Source: Candidatus Aenigmatarchaeota archaeon
GTDB taxonomy: Archaea > Aenigmatarchaeota > Aenigmatarchaeia > GW2011-AR5
NCBI GenBank assembly: GCA_016180945.1
Contig: JACPAG010000003.1
Coordinates: 1-39,311, forward strand
Direction of reading: 5' to 3'
DNA length: 39,311 nucleotides
Made by a program: the position numbers and the translations under genes. Below the pieces are notes generated by a model that worked only from the letters and a program-made list of their open reading frames with translations, was not told the DNA's origin and ran no database searches. Positions 8,344 through 15,738 of the stretch are shown piece by piece. Each line of letters starts with the position of its first letter. Within the stretch, counting starts at the first letter, position 1.

Positions 8344-9138
8344 TTACAAAAGTTTCGACAGCACCTTCTTTATAATATGCGCGGCCATAAATCCCGTCTT
8401 GCTCGGTAGCCTGTCGTCGCCTATTTCTGCTATATCCATCGAATTGCAGTCAGTCTTGTCGAGAATTTTCATTAGCGTATCCATATCCATTCGCCCCTCT
8501 GGCAACCCTGTTTCAACTCCCTGCAAAACGTCTATGTCTATCGTTAAGTGAACAGGATGCTGCATCTTTGGGGGCTTGGTTATGAAATCCTCTGCAGCAT
8601 AAAAATTTATATTGTTCTTGCCCAAATTTTCTTTCTCTTCTTTATTCCAAGTTGTGATGCCTAATTGAATTATATCCGCAATCTTGCCCGCGTGATGCGC
8701 CCACGTCTGGTGCATGAATTTGTTGCCTAAGTATTCAGAACGCGAATCGGAATGGGCATCCAGATGGATAATTGTTCTTGGCTTGGTAGCTTCAATGATA
8801 GGAAGCGTGATGAGATGCTCGCCGCCTATGAAAATCAGGAACGACTTTTTGTTTTCATTTCTTATGTCTGCAATTGTCTGCCTTATTCTGTCCGCTGTTA
8901 GCTCGTAAGAACCAGGAACAATTTCTAAATCACCCAGGTCACATACCTTTAATTTTTCGAACAGGTTAACACTGTCAACAAAATCTTCCATCAGCTTCAT
9001 CGATTCCCTTACCATAAGGGGCCCGTAGATAGCCGGCTTGCTTACGCTCGTGCCTGCGAACGGTATGCCCAGGAAAACCACATCCGCTTCTTTCAGCGGA
9101 TGATTGTAACTTACAAAAGTGTTGGATGTATAGAACAT
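8344..9138 (-). CDS. speB: Agmatinase / arginase-family ureohydrolase
   Basis: This binuclear Mn enzyme would hydrolyse agmatine to putrescine and urea (or a related guanidino substrate). All ligand motifs are visible: GGEH (His110), LDAHSDSR (Asp129, His131, Asp133) and TIDIDVL (Asp203, Asp205), numbered from the upstream TTG at 9144. After DIDVL the usual DP is replaced by QG, and the loop GLPEGR corresponds to the common TPEPGG. I place the start at the ATG at 9138 (MFYTSN). It lies near a PLP decarboxylase and deoxyhypusine synthase on the same strand, supporting a polyamine role. Agmatinase is likelier than arginase in that context. Confidence 0.85.
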   Translation of the reverse strand: MFYTSNTFVSYNHPLKEADVVFLGIPFAGTSVSKPAIYGPLMVRESMKLMEDFVDSVNLFEKLKVCDLGDLEIVPGSYELTADRIRQTIADIRNENKKSFLIFIGGEHLITLPIIEATKPRTIIHLDAHSDSRSEYLGNKFMHQTWAHHAGKIADIIQLGITTWNKEEKENLGKNNINFYAAEDFITKPPKMQHPVHLTIDIDVLQGVETGLPEGRMDMDTLMKILDKTDCNSMDIAEIGDDRLPSKTGFMAAHIIKKVLSKLL

Positions 9139-9160
9139 ATTCAATTAGCTACTCCATATT

Positions 9161-9259
9161 TTGATACAAGCGATACCACCAGTCCGAGACTGGTGGTTCG
9201 TGGTGTAAAAAACTTTGTCGTTAATATCAAATGATGCAAGAAGGACTTGCGAGTCCTTC
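9161..9259 (+). repeat. 99-nt interspersed repeat, copy 1
   Basis: This 99-nt unit is identical to 38270..38368 except for three bases. It has an outer TTGATA/TATCAA inverted repeat, a long perfect hairpin ACCACCAGT-loop-ACTGGTGGT (9175-9195) and a terminal hairpin AAGGACT/AGTCCTT. The loop here reads CCGAG and in the other copy CTCGG, its exact reverse complement. It sits between the agmatinase start and the decarboxylase end. The downstream 49-nt module found after the second copy is absent here. Confidence 0.85.
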
Positions 9260-9273
9260 CCATTCCGCCACCA

Positions 9274-10308
9274 TTAATCAATTATTATCGTCTCCGGCTT
9301 TTCAAGGTTGCAGAAATCCGTTGTGTAGGTGTAGGCGCCTGCATTCAGGAACACGATTTTATCGCCTGCTTTGGGATTTTTCAAAAAAACTCTGTACCTG
9401 AACACGTCCAGCGAATCAGGCGTGCAGCCTTTGATCGTATAGACATCGCCTTCTTCCAGTTCGTTTTCAACCAGCAGTCTTGTATGCGCGGCGAACGTGT
9501 CCATTGCCGAGTTGTAGACCGAACAATTGATTACGATGTTATTGTTGTATATGTTTTTTATCTCCGCCTCTAACGTTATAGGCGGACCGGCAATGAATCT
9601 TCCAGGCTCTATTATCATCTTCACGCCGTTTTCGTTGAGCCATTCCTTTAGCTCGAGGATTTTGCCGAATATGTAAGGCAGCACATTCACGTTATAGTTT
9701 TTGTATTTAACAGGCAGCCCGCCGCCGATATTCAGGATATCGATACTCTTTAGCGTCTCCCCGTCTATAATCTCCGTCAGCTCCTCTTTTAGCGACCATT
9801 CGCTTATATTTTCCGTTTTCCTGTGGAAATGTATCCCAAGTTGTCCTATAGTTTTGTTTTTATGCAGCAGCGGAATAAGTTTGTTTACCTGTTCCGAATA
9901 GAAGCCGAAAACAAAATGCCTTTCCGTGTGTATCGTTTTTTCTTTCAGTCTCATCCGCAGCAGAAGATTTATTTTCTGGCCGTTGCTTTCTATATAGTCC
10001 AATAACAGCTGAAGGTCATTTTCATTGTCCACGATAAACGACCGCACGCCTTTTTCAAAGACTTTTTCCATTTCTGCGGCATCCCAGCTTTGCGGCAAAA
10101 ACCAGACGCGTGATTTGTCCTTTACCATATCCAAATAGGTTAGAAAATGAACGCTGAACATGGAATCCGTCCCTTCTTCAAGCAGGGCGGTAATAAATGG
10201 GTTGGTTTTGACACTGTAAGAAACAGCATCAGCCGCTTTCCTGACAATTTTATACTGTTCCAGCATCTTCGACCTGCTTAACACAAACCTAGCCTTCACC
10301 GATAACAC
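9274..10308 (-). CDS. PLP-dependent group IV decarboxylase (ornithine/diaminopimelate/carboxynorspermidine type)
   Basis: An alanine-racemase-fold decarboxylase of about 344 residues. It shows the PLP lysine in YSVKTNP, the glycine-rich phosphate loop IGGGLP, the IIEPGR motif, the active-site cysteine segment GCTPDSLDVF and the AGAYTYT motif near the C terminus. A diagnostic CDxxD appears as CTPDSLD, so substrate choice among ornithine, lysine or carboxynorspermidine cannot be settled. The N terminus begins close to RFVLSRSKM, so a GTG at 10308 or 10299 is likelier than the ATG at 10338. Either overlaps the end of the deoxyhypusine synthase gene, implying translational coupling in a polyamine/hypusine operon. 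Confidence 0.85.
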   Translation of the reverse strand: MLSVKARFVLSRSKMLEQYKIVRKAADAVSYSVKTNPFITALLEEGTDSMFSVHFLTYLDMVKDKSRVWFLPQSWDAAEMEKVFEKGVRSFIVDNENDLQLLLDYIESNGQKINLLLRMRLKEKTIHTERHFVFGFYSEQVNKLIPLLHKNKTIGQLGIHFHRKTENISEWSLKEELTEIIDGETLKSIDILNIGGGLPVKYKNYNVNVLPYIFGKILELKEWLNENGVKMIIEPGRFIAGPPITLEAEIKNIYNNNIVINCSVYNSAMDTFAAHTRLLVENELEEGDVYTIKGCTPDSLDVFRYRVFLKNPKAGDKIVFLNAGAYTYTTDFCNLEKPETIIID

Positions 10309-11242
10309 CCTTTTTTGACAGATTTTCCAGCGCGCCAATCATCGCCAACGGGAACGTAACAGTCACGTCTCCTATTACAGTTACCGCATCCGAGTTATCC
10401 TTTATCTTTCCCCAGCTTTTCGCCTCGCGAGTCGTGGCCCCGCTCATGCTGCCTGAGAAAGCCCGTGATGTCGTCATGTAAACCGCATAATCCAGCCCGC
10501 CGTTTAACAAGCAAGACAATATAGCGTGGTGTTTCGAAACGCCCCCGCCCAGCGCTATTATCCCTTTCTTTTCGTCCTGGCTTGTGACAAACAGGATGTT
10601 TGAAAAATCCCTTACAACGTCTACCATGAAATCAGGATGGTCCTGCTGGAAGATGTAAAGATGAAAGCCGAATGCACCGTCTGTTATGGCCGGGCAGAAA
10701 ATAGGAACGTTGTTTTTCGCAGCCTGGTAAAGAATCGAGTTGTCGTCGTTAAGCATAAGCCCGATTTCTTTCAGCATCGCGGATACCGTCCATGTTTTCT
10801 GTTTTTCATAAAGGCTTTTCAGCATCTGGTTTATGGACTCTTCGAATTTTTCATAGCTTTTGTTGGTCACAAAAAGGTTTCCTATCCTGTTGGTCCCTTT
10901 TTCATAAAGTTCATAATCGTCTTCGTAAAAGCTGCCGATTTCGAACCGCTCTCCAGCCGCCTTCATTATATCCTCTTCTATACCGCCGACCGTTGTTACG
11001 ATGACATCGGCCATTTTTAATCCGGTTAGCTGCGCAAAAAAGCCGCGCAGCCCTGACGTAACCATATTCGAAGTAAATGTAAAAAATATTTTGGCTCCTG
11101 CCTCTTTCATTTTGACGATTATTTCCGTAGCGCGGCCCATCTCAACGCTTTGGAAGCCTACAGATCCTAGTTTATCGGCTAAGTCCCCTGCAGTTATACC
11201 CTTATGCCATCTGAGATCTTTTACATAGACCATAGATATCAT
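10289..11242 (-). CDS. dys: Deoxyhypusine synthase
   Basis: This enzyme transfers the aminobutyl group of spermidine to a lysine of aIF5A, the first step of hypusine formation. The 317-residue length fits the family. Conserved segments seen are TFTSNMVTSGLR (NAD site), DVIVTTVGGIEED, PIFCPAITDGAFG and the catalytic lysine in LGGGVSKHH (Lys237). The gene is followed, with overlap, by a polyamine decarboxylase and then agmatinase on the same strand, so the substrate supply genes travel with the user of the polyamine. Start could be M1 or M4. Confidence 0.93.
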   Translation of the reverse strand: MISMVYVKDLRWHKGITAGDLADKLGSVGFQSVEMGRATEIIVKMKEAGAKIFFTFTSNMVTSGLRGFFAQLTGLKMADVIVTTVGGIEEDIMKAAGERFEIGSFYEDDYELYEKGTNRIGNLFVTNKSYEKFEESINQMLKSLYEKQKTWTVSAMLKEIGLMLNDDNSILYQAAKNNVPIFCPAITDGAFGFHLYIFQQDHPDFMVDVVRDFSNILFVTSQDEKKGIIALGGGVSKHHAILSCLLNGGLDYAVYMTTSRAFSGSMSGATTREAKSWGKIKDNSDAVTVIGDVTVTFPLAMIGALENLSKKGVIGEG

Positions 11243-11429
11243 AATTGATTTGCTGAAATTTCGCGAAAGAACAGAAAAAATATTCTATTGAACATCCAAA
11301 AAATATATTCCAATACCTAAGAAAAAGACTAAGGCTGCGTCATCATTTCCTGCAAACGCACAAACATGTCTAATAGAAGCAAAGAAAACTTTTAATGCTT
11401 TGTAAAGCCCGGTAAATTGCAAATCAGAA

Positions 11430-12605
11430 TTATCTCCCGGCCTTTATCGAAATAATATCCCCGTCCTTTAGTATATGATTAGCAGCCACGCTCTTGCCGC
11501 TTCTAGCGTCCACTGCGGAAATGAATCTTTTGCCTATGTCTTCGTGAACCTTGAAGGCCAAATCCAATGCAGTCGACCCCCTTTTCACAAGCATGGCATC
11601 CGGCAAAACGTTCCCCTTTTTATCCGTCAATTTATGTTCGTTCTCGACAGGATAGACAACTATCATTTCCAAAAGGGAAAAAACAGCCGTGTCTATTATT
11701 TTCTGTACGCCCGTAGAGCCGAAATTTTTCAGCACGTTTCTTATCGATTCCAGCGCCGCTAACTGCTTTTCTGTTGCATTGCCCCTTATTTCAAAATCAC
11801 CCCCTCCGGGCATGTAGCTTATTATGCCTTTCTCGGCGGCTTTCCTCAAAGCCAGCTCGCTGTCAGCCGAGCACGGAATAATGTCCTTAATTTTATCCTT
11901 CACGGCATTGAAAATTTCTTCTGCCTGCGGAATGTCTATCTTGTTCCCGGCTGTTATTACGGGTTTGCTGTCCTCCATTAAGGTTCTTGAAAACTCCAGG
12001 AATTTTTCTTCCGGCGAATTTACGTCAAGGCCTGACTTTTCAATGCACCTTTCCACATGTTCTGTTGAGACGCCAAGTCCTGACAGCTGCTTGTACAGTC
12101 CCTCAGACAACTTTTCTTTGTTGACGATCATCCGTTTTGATATATGGTCGATGTTCTTCTTTATTATTCCAAGGACCCAGTAGTCTATTTCCCTCCGGAA
12201 AAACTCTATGTCGTCTAACGGATTATGCGTTCCAACAGGACACGGATTCCCGTTGATGTCCGTCCCTCCGGATATGTCGACTATGTGAACAAGCGCATCA
12301 GCCGTCATGATGTCAGTCAGAAACATATTTCCCAGTCCCCGGCCTTTATACGCATCCGGCACCAGGCCGGCTATGTCAACGACTTTTACCGGTATGTAAC
12401 GGACGCCGTCAACGCATTTCGAATTTTGCGGCTTGCACGTTACGCCCCTTTCCTTGCAGGGGCATTTCGACCTGACATATGTCACGCCAAAATTCGGCTT
12501 TATCGTTGTAAAGACGCGATTGGAAATCTCGGCATCCACAAGAGTGCATGCACTAAAAAAACTCGTTTTGCCCACGTTTGTTTTTCCGCATATCCCCAGA
12601 AGCAT
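11430..12605 (-). CDS. Archaeal YchF/Obg-related GTPase with TGS domain
   Basis: A 391-residue TRAFAC-class GTPase. The P-loop is GKTNVGKTS (residues 7-15), the G3 motif is DIAGLVPDAYKGRGLGN, which is the Obg/YchF family signature, and the G4 motif is NKIDIP. The C-terminal region ends in a TGS fold (AFKVHEDIGKRFISA, then the family-typical HILKDGDIISI). Members of this family associate with ribosomes and act in translation or stress sensing. An insertion with paired cysteines (SKCPCKERGVTC...SKC) after G2 is typical of the archaeal branch. It is divergent from the KH protein gene at 12661. Confidence 0.9.
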   Translation of the reverse strand: MLLGICGKTNVGKTSFFSACTLVDAEISNRVFTTIKPNFGVTYVRSKCPCKERGVTCKPQNSKCVDGVRYIPVKVVDIAGLVPDAYKGRGLGNMFLTDIMTADALVHIVDISGGTDINGNPCPVGTHNPLDDIEFFRREIDYWVLGIIKKNIDHISKRMIVNKEKLSEGLYKQLSGLGVSTEHVERCIEKSGLDVNSPEEKFLEFSRTLMEDSKPVITAGNKIDIPQAEEIFNAVKDKIKDIIPCSADSELALRKAAEKGIISYMPGGGDFEIRGNATEKQLAALESIRNVLKNFGSTGVQKIIDTAVFSLLEMIVVYPVENEHKLTDKKGNVLPDAMLVKRGSTALDLAFKVHEDIGKRFISAVDARSGKSVAANHILKDGDIISIKAGR

Positions 12606-12660
12606 TTATCTTTCTAGACAGTGCAACGTTTAAAAACTAAGCTGATATAGTGAAACAAAG

Positions 12661-13128
12661 GTGTCTTTTTTGAAAATCTGCAAGATATGCGCGCAGAATG
12701 ACATGCTGTGCCATGCCTGCAATGAGAAGCTGAAGAGCGGATCGATAACCGAAACGGACGTAGCCGTTTCCAGGGCAATATACAAGATTGCGCCAGCCGC
12801 CTCTTTTATCCGTTCGATAGGCAACAGTATGGTACTCATCCTGGCCGACAAAAACAATGCGGCCAGGCTTATAGGCAGAAGCGGCAGGAACGCAAAGCTG
12901 TTAGAGAAGGAACTGGGAAAAAAGATGCGTGTAATAGAAAAGTCCGAAGACAAGGAAATGATAGAGAATATTTTCGGCTTCCCAATCATCGGCATAAACG
13001 TGCTCTACTCAAAGGAGCAGAGGTATCGTGTCCGCGTCCAGAAACAGTTCCAGCGCCGTCTTCGCCACGAATACGTGGAAGCCGTAAACGCCCTGCTGGA
13101 CAAAAAGGTGGACGTCGTTTTTGAGTAG
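12661..13128 (+). CDS. NusA-like KH-domain RNA-binding protein with zinc ribbon
   Basis: This 155-residue archaeal protein has an N-terminal Cys cluster (CKIC...CHAC, residues 7-19), which is likely a zinc knuckle, followed by two KH-like domains. The second has the GxxG-type loop LIGRSGRNAKLLEKELGKKM that binds RNA. Homologues are annotated as transcription elongation factor NusA-like; archaeal copies often lie near RNA polymerase or ribosomal genes. The GTG at 12661 is one start; a TTG at 12670 preceded by AAAGGTG is equally plausible and would remove three residues. It is followed by a hairpin (13136-13153) and nested inverted repeats. Confidence 0.85.
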   Translation: MSFLKICKICAQNDMLCHACNEKLKSGSITETDVAVSRAIYKIAPAASFIRSIGNSMVLILADKNNAARLIGRSGRNAKLLEKELGKKMRVIEKSEDKEMIENIFGFPIIGINVLYSKEQRYRVRVQKQFQRRLRHEYVEAVNALLDKKVDVVFE

Positions 13129-13163
13129 GATGCACAGAGATTCTTTTCTGAATCTTTATACAT

Positions 13164-13283
13164 GGAGAATACCACTGTTTTTAAACAGTCGTATTATTAA
13201 TGGTATTCTCCTGTACAACATAATCCACATATAAGATAAGTGGTATTTCTTCGAAATACCACTGTTTTTAGTCGGTGGATTAT
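13164..13283. repeat. Two adjacent nested inverted-repeat elements
   Basis: Element one (13164-13211) has 11-bp ends GGAGAATACCA/TGGTATTCTCC around a second hairpin ACTGTTT/AAACAGT. Element two (13220-13283) has 9-bp ends ATAATCCAC/GTGGATTAT around an 11-bp perfect hairpin (13239-13263). Both share the core ACCACTGTTTTTA and then GTCG. The right end of element two supplies a TATA-like TTTATATC just before the leader of the next gene. They look like short palindromic insertion units rather than simple terminators. Confidence 0.6.
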
Positions 13284-13317
13284 GTTTATATCAGCCGCCG
13301 CCAAAATAGTTGTAATA

Positions 13318-13356
13318 TGGGATACGACTATGTCGCTGGGGGCGACAGAGGGGTAT
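13318..13356 (+). promoter_or_regulatory. Structured leader repeat, copy before 13361 gene
   Basis: The fold is ATAC-GA-CTATGTCGC-TGGGG-GCGACAGAG-GG-GTAT, with one A-G mismatch inside the inner stem. It begins about 30 nt after a TATA-like element (TTTATATC, 13284-13291), so it probably lies at the very 5' end of the mRNA. The start codon follows four bases later. The copies at 35552 and 36465 are identical except in the tip loop and immediate flank. Confidence 0.7.
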
Positions 13357-13360
13357 AAAC

Positions 13361-13870
13361 ATGGTATGGGCAAGAACCAAGCTTCTCATCTGGGACTATT
13401 TATTCGAGCCTGTGAAGGTCATAAGAATAACATACGCCGGCAGGACGCCTGAAAAGTTCTATTCAAAGATACCCGAACTTGCAAAATTCATGTTCAACAT
13501 ACCCGACTCTTACATGCAGGAACGGGATTATACGTGGGAAAAACTGCCCGATACGGAGAGGTTTGAAATACGGTGGGATGTCTACAAGATTCTGGATATG
13601 TTCAGCCAGATAATAGTTGAAATAGATATGAAGGGCTTCACAACAGCCGGCGAGGGCAGGGTTGCCATAACGCTTAGAAACGCAAGGGTGATAACAGAAT
13701 ACCCCCAGGACACGATATGGCAGAAAAGCTTTGTCTACGAGTTCCTGCGCCGGTTCTGGCACCGGCTTTTCTACCATCATAAAAGAATGGAATACATAAA
13801 CGTTGGAAAAGAAATAGTGGTCAAATTCGAGCAGTCGATAAAGCAGTTCGGCGAAACTATGAACGGTTAA
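13361..13870 (+). CDS. Conserved hypothetical protein
   Basis: A 169-residue protein rich in Trp, Tyr and Phe with alternating strands and helices. It has no signal peptide or clear membrane span, although the N-terminal LLIWDYLFEP and the segment FVYEFLRRFWHRLFYHH could associate peripherally with membranes. No catalytic motif is seen. Translation starts four bases after a leader repeat that exposes or hides GAGGGG. The downstream gene is convergent. No family name can be given. Confidence 0.6.
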   Translation: MVWARTKLLIWDYLFEPVKVIRITYAGRTPEKFYSKIPELAKFMFNIPDSYMQERDYTWEKLPDTERFEIRWDVYKILDMFSQIIVEIDMKGFTTAGEGRVAITLRNARVITEYPQDTIWQKSFVYEFLRRFWHRLFYHHKRMEYINVGKEIVVKFEQSIKQFGETMNG

Positions 13871-13885
13871 AGTTCAGTCAAAGAA

Positions 13886-14287
13886 TTAATACCTTCTTCC
13901 CGTCAGTCTTACTTCCATGTTCTTGAGCCTTTCATTAATCGTCTCTGTCTGGCTTCTTATGGCCGAAAGCTGCGCCTCTATAATGTTCAGCCTGTCCAAA
14001 ATATCATAACTGGGTTTTGGTTCTTCAACCAACGGCCTTCTTGTCACGAAGGACGGTTCAGTCGGTTCGTCAAATCCAAGTTGCTGTTCTTCATAAGACT
14101 TGATAGGCGGTCCGACATCCTCTTCAGCCGCGCCAAACCGGTTTGCAGGGCTGTCAAACCGGCCCGGCCGTGGAGCCGGCTGTTCCGGCTGTTGCGCCGC
14201 GCCCACTACGTAGGACCTTATATCTTCAAAGCTTTCCCTTCTGCCCATCATTCTGTTCTTCAGACTTCCGAAAATGCCCATGATCAT
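13886..14287 (-). CDS. Small Pro-rich protein with C-terminal coiled coil
   Basis: From the start MIMGIFGSLKNR (14287; a start three codons in is also possible) the protein has about 133 residues. It has a short N-terminal amphipathic segment, a disordered Pro/Glu-rich middle (QQPEQPAPRPG, EEPKP) and a C-terminal coiled coil (YDILDRLNIIEAQLSAIRSQ). This layout suits an oligomerising adaptor or cell-surface/secretion accessory protein, but no family is recognised. A decayed fragment of another gene lies just upstream. Confidence 0.6.
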   Translation of the reverse strand: MIMGIFGSLKNRMMGRRESFEDIRSYVVGAAQQPEQPAPRPGRFDSPANRFGAAEEDVGPPIKSYEEQQLGFDEPTEPSFVTRRPLVEEPKPSYDILDRLNIIEAQLSAIRSQTETINERLKNMEVRLTGRRY

Positions 14288-14343
14288 ATTTGTCGGCAGT
14301 TGTTTATAAGCTTCTTGAGTGACAAAATACAATCTGCTACGCT

Positions 14344-14392
14344 AGGCGGCTCGCATTCTTCTCCACAGTTAACCTCGCTGTCGCCGCAAGAA
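14344..14392 (-). pseudogene. Fragment of a Cys-rich (CGDG..NCGEECEPP) domain
   Basis: Read on the minus strand this stretch encodes SCGDSEVNCGEECEPPS, nearly the same as SCGDGTVNCGEECEPPS in the large surface protein at 17038..20190. The frame has no start and is bounded by the antitoxin stop on one side and a stop at 14282 on the other. It is probably the leftover of a paralogous surface-protein gene removed by rearrangement. Confidence 0.6.
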
Positions 14393-14393
14393 C

Positions 14394-14723
14394 TTATTCT
14401 CCGGTTTCTATTAAAAATTTCTTTGGGGTTTCAGGGACTATTTCTAGCTTTTCCCCTTTCTGAAGCTTATAAGTTTCTGCTATTTCTTTTGGTATTCGTA
14501 TTATAAAACTTCTATTTGACATCCCGACGCTTGCTTCTATTTTTCTATCCTTAAGTTTATTGAATAGAAACACCTTTTCGGCATCGATGGGATGCAGTAG
14601 TTCTTCGCCACAAGAACATCTCCACGCTCTTACTCTAAATCCGGAGAGAGAAACCTCTGCTTTTTTCATCGTCTTTTTGCACTTTATACATTTTGGGCTG
14701 CCTTCCCACAAATCTCTTTTCAT
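14394..14723 (-). CDS. Antitoxin: YgiT-type zinc ribbon plus AbrB domain
   Basis: About 109 residues. The N-terminal half has two Cys pairs (CIKCKKTM and WRCSCGEE) in the YgiT/MqsA zinc-ribbon pattern. The C-terminal half is an AbrB/SpoVT beta-hairpin (MSNRSFIIRIPKEIAETYKL, then KGEKLEIVP). Such proteins are antitoxins partnered by small toxins. The ATG at 14723 is preferred because GGTGG lies just upstream, inside the end of the toxin-like gene. The partner is directly upstream, 2 bp away, in the operon. Confidence 0.75.
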   Translation of the reverse strand: MKRDLWEGSPKCIKCKKTMKKAEVSLSGFRVRAWRCSCGEELLHPIDAEKVFLFNKLKDRKIEASVGMSNRSFIIRIPKEIAETYKLQKGEKLEIVPETPKKFLIETGE

Positions 14724-14725
14724 AT

Positions 14726-14959
14726 TTACCACCTCTCCTTTTTATAAGTCTCTTCTGAAACATGAATAATCCAGTAGACGCTTTCTTTTTCATTATCAGA
14801 GTATCTAAACTGTCCATCCTGCACAACTACTCTAATCATCTTGCTGCCTTTTCTGAGGCATCTTTCTATTCTTCCTTTTCGTCTTTTTGATGGTGCACAA
14901 TCAAAACCATCATTCAATACTTCTATTATCTCTTGGATGGAGAGTCCAATTCCAATATC
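14726..14959 (-). CDS. DUF4258-like toxin, start unclear
   Basis: The open frame encodes a helix (IGLSIQEIIEVLNDG), a basic strand region (KRRKGRIERCLRKGSKMIRV), VVQDGQFRYS and a final strand WIIHVSEE. This is the layout of small RNase-like DUF4258 toxins that pair with YgiT zinc-finger antitoxins. No ATG or GTG precedes the first helix; the frame opens at a TGA (14962), so initiation would need ATT or TTG (14917), the latter cutting the first helix. It may be a 5'-truncated toxin. The identification is by layout only. Confidence 0.5.
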   Translation of the reverse strand, partial: DIGIGLSIQEIIEVLNDGFDCAPSKRRKGRIERCLRKGSKMIRVVVQDGQFRYSDNEKESVYWIIHVSEETYKKERW

Positions 14960-15083
14960 TCATGTGAGGCCTTCCTAGTCGGCAGGAGTCTTTTTCCGTT
15001 CCATACATAAATAAACACCATCTTTGTATATCCTTTATGTATGTACATCATGTATACTTATATATAAAAAGCTTTGGGCGCCG

Positions 15084-15146
15084 CCGCAACCTTTATATAC
15101 TACCAAGTAGTAACTATATTTGTAGGCTCAAAAAGACAAGTAGTTT
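15084..15146 (+). promoter_or_regulatory. 63-nt duplicated promoter, copy 1
   Basis: It contains a TATA box (CTTTATATAC), the palindrome TACTAC-CAA-GTAGTA and a conserved 5' leader ending AAAAAGACAAGTAGTTT. An almost identical 63-nt copy lies at 15739..15801 in front of the gene at 15829. Downstream of copy 1 there is only a short reading frame (from 15192, about 50 codons) that runs into the antisense toxin gene. This looks like a promoter left without its gene. Confidence 0.7.
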
Positions 15147-15253
15147 GCTGTGCTTAGTATACTTAGATAGAATTATGGAAAGGCGATTCGTATGGCTATG
15201 CCATGGACTAGGAAATCTGCTGAACCTTCTACGCATCAGACTGTAAATCCGTT

Positions 15254-15508
15254 TTACAATCGGTCGTACACCCGCGGCCTCTTTTCAATTTTTGTTACAA
15301 GAACGATTTTTTGCCGCTCCTTGATTTTGTATAGAGCGCGATAATTTCCTATTCTGTAACGGAAAATAGATTCGCCGTCTGTGTCCCTTGCAATAAACTT
15401 CGAATCCGAAGTTAGCGGAGTTTTTGCAAGGTTTTTCAATCTCTTTTCTATCCTTTCTCTGAGATGCCGGTCTAATTTGTCTAAGAATTCGCTGGCTCGC
15501 TGGGACAA
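15254..15508 (-). CDS. RelE/ParE-family toxin
   Basis: An 84-residue basic protein with the RelE fold order: N-terminal helix pair (ASEFLDKLDRHLRERIEKRL), then strands FRYRIGNYRALYKI and IVLVTKIEKRPRVYDRL, a very common RelE/ParE C-terminal pattern. RelE toxins cleave mRNA at the ribosome; ParE toxins poison gyrase. The sequence alone does not decide between them. The first strand (YAVELS) lies upstream of the TTG at 15508 and is only included if an ATT codon is used. The antitoxin gene is immediately upstream. Confidence 0.8.
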   Translation of the reverse strand: MSQRASEFLDKLDRHLRERIEKRLKNLAKTPLTSDSKFIARDTDGESIFRYRIGNYRALYKIKERQKIVLVTKIEKRPRVYDRL

Positions 15509-15524
15509 TTCAACCGCATAAATG

Positions 15525-15692
15525 CTAAATCAACCTCTTTGTCCTTCCTTCCTTCAGGTCTTTTTCGGCTTGTCTGATAGATTCGATGTCGTCATCGGTA
15601 AGCACGACATCTATATCCTTGATGTGCATCTTGATGATATTTAGCTCCGCCTTAATCTCTTTGAGTTCCTTTAGTATTTGTTCGTCTTGCAT
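15525..15692 (-). CDS. Antitoxin partner of RelE-like toxin
   Basis: From MQDEQILKEL (15692) the protein has 55 residues: one long helix (EIKAELNIIKMHIKDIDVVL) followed by an acidic helix and a basic tail (DDIESIRQAEKDLKEGRTKR). This matches small archaeal RelB-like antitoxins, where the C-terminal EGRT/K-type segment wraps the toxin. It precedes the toxin by about 16 bp in the same operon. A TATA-like TATAAAT occurs on the opposite strand at 15725, within the intergenic region shared with the duplicated promoter. Confidence 0.7.
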   Translation of the reverse strand: MQDEQILKELKEIKAELNIIKMHIKDIDVVLTDDDIESIRQAEKDLKEGRTKRLI

Positions 15693-15738
15693 GATGACAC
15701 CAATTACCATATTTTATTGTTCGGTATAAATACCTTCA

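Noticed and set aside
11243..11429. Possible RNA gene between deoxyhypusine synthase and the GTPase
   Set aside because: The 187 bp are AT-rich without a convincing fold or repeat; nothing beyond promoter sequence can be supported.
13318..13356. Box C/D or known riboswitch
   Set aside because: No C box/D box pair with guide spacing is seen, and the GA/GG internal loop fold matches no riboswitch class I know.
15192..15340. Short plus-strand frame after promoter copy 1 (about 50 codons)
   Set aside because: It runs antisense through the RelE-like gene with no recognisable protein; at most it is the stub of a lost gene.
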